Positions 63,116 through 64,000 of a DNA stretch of 64,000 bases are shown in pieces. The notes under the pieces are model-generated. The model was given only the letters and a program-made list of their open reading frames with translations. It was not told where the DNA came from and did no database searches. Every line of letters begins with the position of its first letter. Within the stretch, counting starts at the first letter, position 1. The DNA lies in assembly GCA_963712715.1 (NCBI GenBank), contig CAVQJI010000008.1, positions 62,001-126,000 of the forward strand, written 5' to 3'. Both the position numbers and the translations under genes were made by a program. The DNA is from JAFEDN01 sp963712715. Lineage in GTDB: Bacteria > Pseudomonadota > Gammaproteobacteria > Coxiellales > Coxiellaceae.

Positions 63116-64000
63116 ATGAGCAAACTAATGGAAAAATTTTTAGAAACCCATCGCAAGTCCCTTGCCGTGAATTCCATTGTGAATATCAATATGGATATAG
63201 ACCGGGAAACACTGGAAATTTATGCGCAGGCCCAAAATGAAGCTCAAAAACGGTCAAAGAACAGGTCCGCCGAAGCGCCGCAGACCGAATTTTAAATGAC
63301 GCACTGGCGGTTCGGCTGACGCCGCTTCTGGCGAAAACCAATTTACTAAATTTTGCGAACTACAGCATTTTGACTGGGGCCATTAAACGCTGGTGTCCGT
63401 GGAAAAAAGAAAAACAGAAGGCGTGTTTACAAGTACAAAAGGTTTTGCTGACATTGTTGCCTGCCGCTCAACAGAAACAACAATTAGGAGCATTATGTCA
63501 GGAATATAAAGCGCACCTCAAAAATGGGATTGAAGAAGAGGTGAAAAACAATCATGAGTTTGCATACATAACCTGCTCAACCAGTCGGACAATTATATTT
63601 GGAGCCGCACCCGTGGCGGATCGTCCTCAAGTCAGTCTGGTTAAAGACAAAAGATCACCGGTTGAACGATTGGCAGCGGAACCTTCGCGCTATCTTCTAA
63701 ACCCCGACAGGCCATTAGCCCTGGCATTACAAAAATACCAGACCGTCAGTCAACTGGAAGCCACTCTGGCTACTCCGGTTAAATCCGCGACAGAGCAGGT
63801 CAAGGATTTTAACCAGGTATTTAAAGCTCAACGTTCGCTTCTTGAAAAAGATCGTGACAGTTTAGCCATAAAATTTCTTAAGGGAGTGGCAACGGTGTTA
63901 TCGCTCGGTATCGCCTGGGGGTTGGGTATCTGGGGGGTTAAAGGAAAAGTCGCCGCCGGGAAAGTCCAGCAGGTGCTTGAAACTCCGAAGATAATGGCTT
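63116..64000 (+). pseudogene. Hypothetical protein paralogue 2, frameshifted, 3' end outside the window
   Basis: It starts at 63116 with TAAGGAGAATTTTT before the ATG, reads MSKLMEKFLETHRKSL and stops at 63293-63295. The adjacent frame picks up at EQVRRSAADRILNDALAVRL, contains LGALCQEYKAHLKNGIEEE and LALALQKYQTVSQLEATL like its paralogue, and a C-terminal membrane segment (GVATVLSLGIAWGLGIWGVK). It is open to the window end. One missing A in the AAAAA run at 63246-63250 would restore the frame. It may be a real mutation, phase variation or a sequencing error. Confidence 0.75.

Noticed and set aside
1..64000. tRNA or rRNA genes, including as integration sites
   Set aside because: No cloverleaf with a TTCGA-type loop or rRNA motif was noticed by eye. 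A covariance search could still find one.

Overview
The window looks like an accessory, effector-rich and mobile-element-rich stretch of a gammaproteobacterial genome, most likely a Legionellales-type bacterium that lives in amoebae or other eukaryotic cells. The inference rests on gene content: eukaryote-like domains (OTU protease, U-box, SET-like, TIR, protein kinase, ankyrin repeats), many large orphan proteins and a recognisable SecB. No tRNA, rRNA, CRISPR array or core-metabolism operon was seen, so the genus is not proven.

Layout. (1) 1-2.6 kb: a CDS cut by the window edge, a small gene broken by an in-frame TAG and a small orphan gene. (2) 2.6-22.2 kb: one tightly packed plus-strand cluster of giant genes. 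It holds a two-helix membrane protein, a 1907-aa protein with a ComEC-like metallo-beta-lactamase domain and a DUF6603 domain, three proteins sharing the same C-terminal membrane module (two of them a recent tandem duplication whose breakpoint is still visible), and a 1686-aa protein ending in an OTU-type cysteine protease domain with a long helical insertion. (3) 22.8-30.0 kb: a membrane protein with a C-terminal J-domain, SecB, and a large LVIVD-repeat/cadherin-like-repeat protein with hydrophobic segments at both ends. (4) 30.1-40.6 kb: nested mobile elements. An IS91-like gene abuts a decayed serine recombinase, which is split by an IS21-like element (5-bp duplication; removing it restores the frame). 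Next to it is the 5' part of a group II intron whose reverse transcriptase gene is split by an IS66-like element (8-bp duplication; frame again restored). (5) 40.6-55.3 kb: minus-strand effector candidates, namely U-box/ankyrin/coiled-coil, SET-like/ankyrin with its start rewritten by an IS630-like element, a frameshifted ankyrin gene, and a TIR-kinase protein carrying three copies of an ankyrin plus novel-domain module. A second, inverted IS66-like copy lies here. (6) 55.9-62.1 kb: a tyrosine integrase gene invaded exactly at its catalytic tyrosine codon by a recombinase-in-trio (RIT-like) element, itself interrupted by an IS3-like element. (7) 62.1-64 kb: two tandem paralogues with a C-terminal hydrophobic hairpin, the second frameshifted and running off the window.

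How it fits together. The U-box and OTU proteins suggest manipulation of host ubiquitin, the SET-like/ankyrin protein resembles chromatin-modifying effectors, and the TIR-kinase-ankyrin protein resembles signalling effectors; all of this is inference from domains. Two minus-strand effector genes share an almost identical promoter block, and hairpin repeats with conserved outer arms and differing inner stems lie near the effector genes. The least-described items are the DUF6603/shared-membrane-module/OTU cluster and the repeated domain that follows the ankyrin units.
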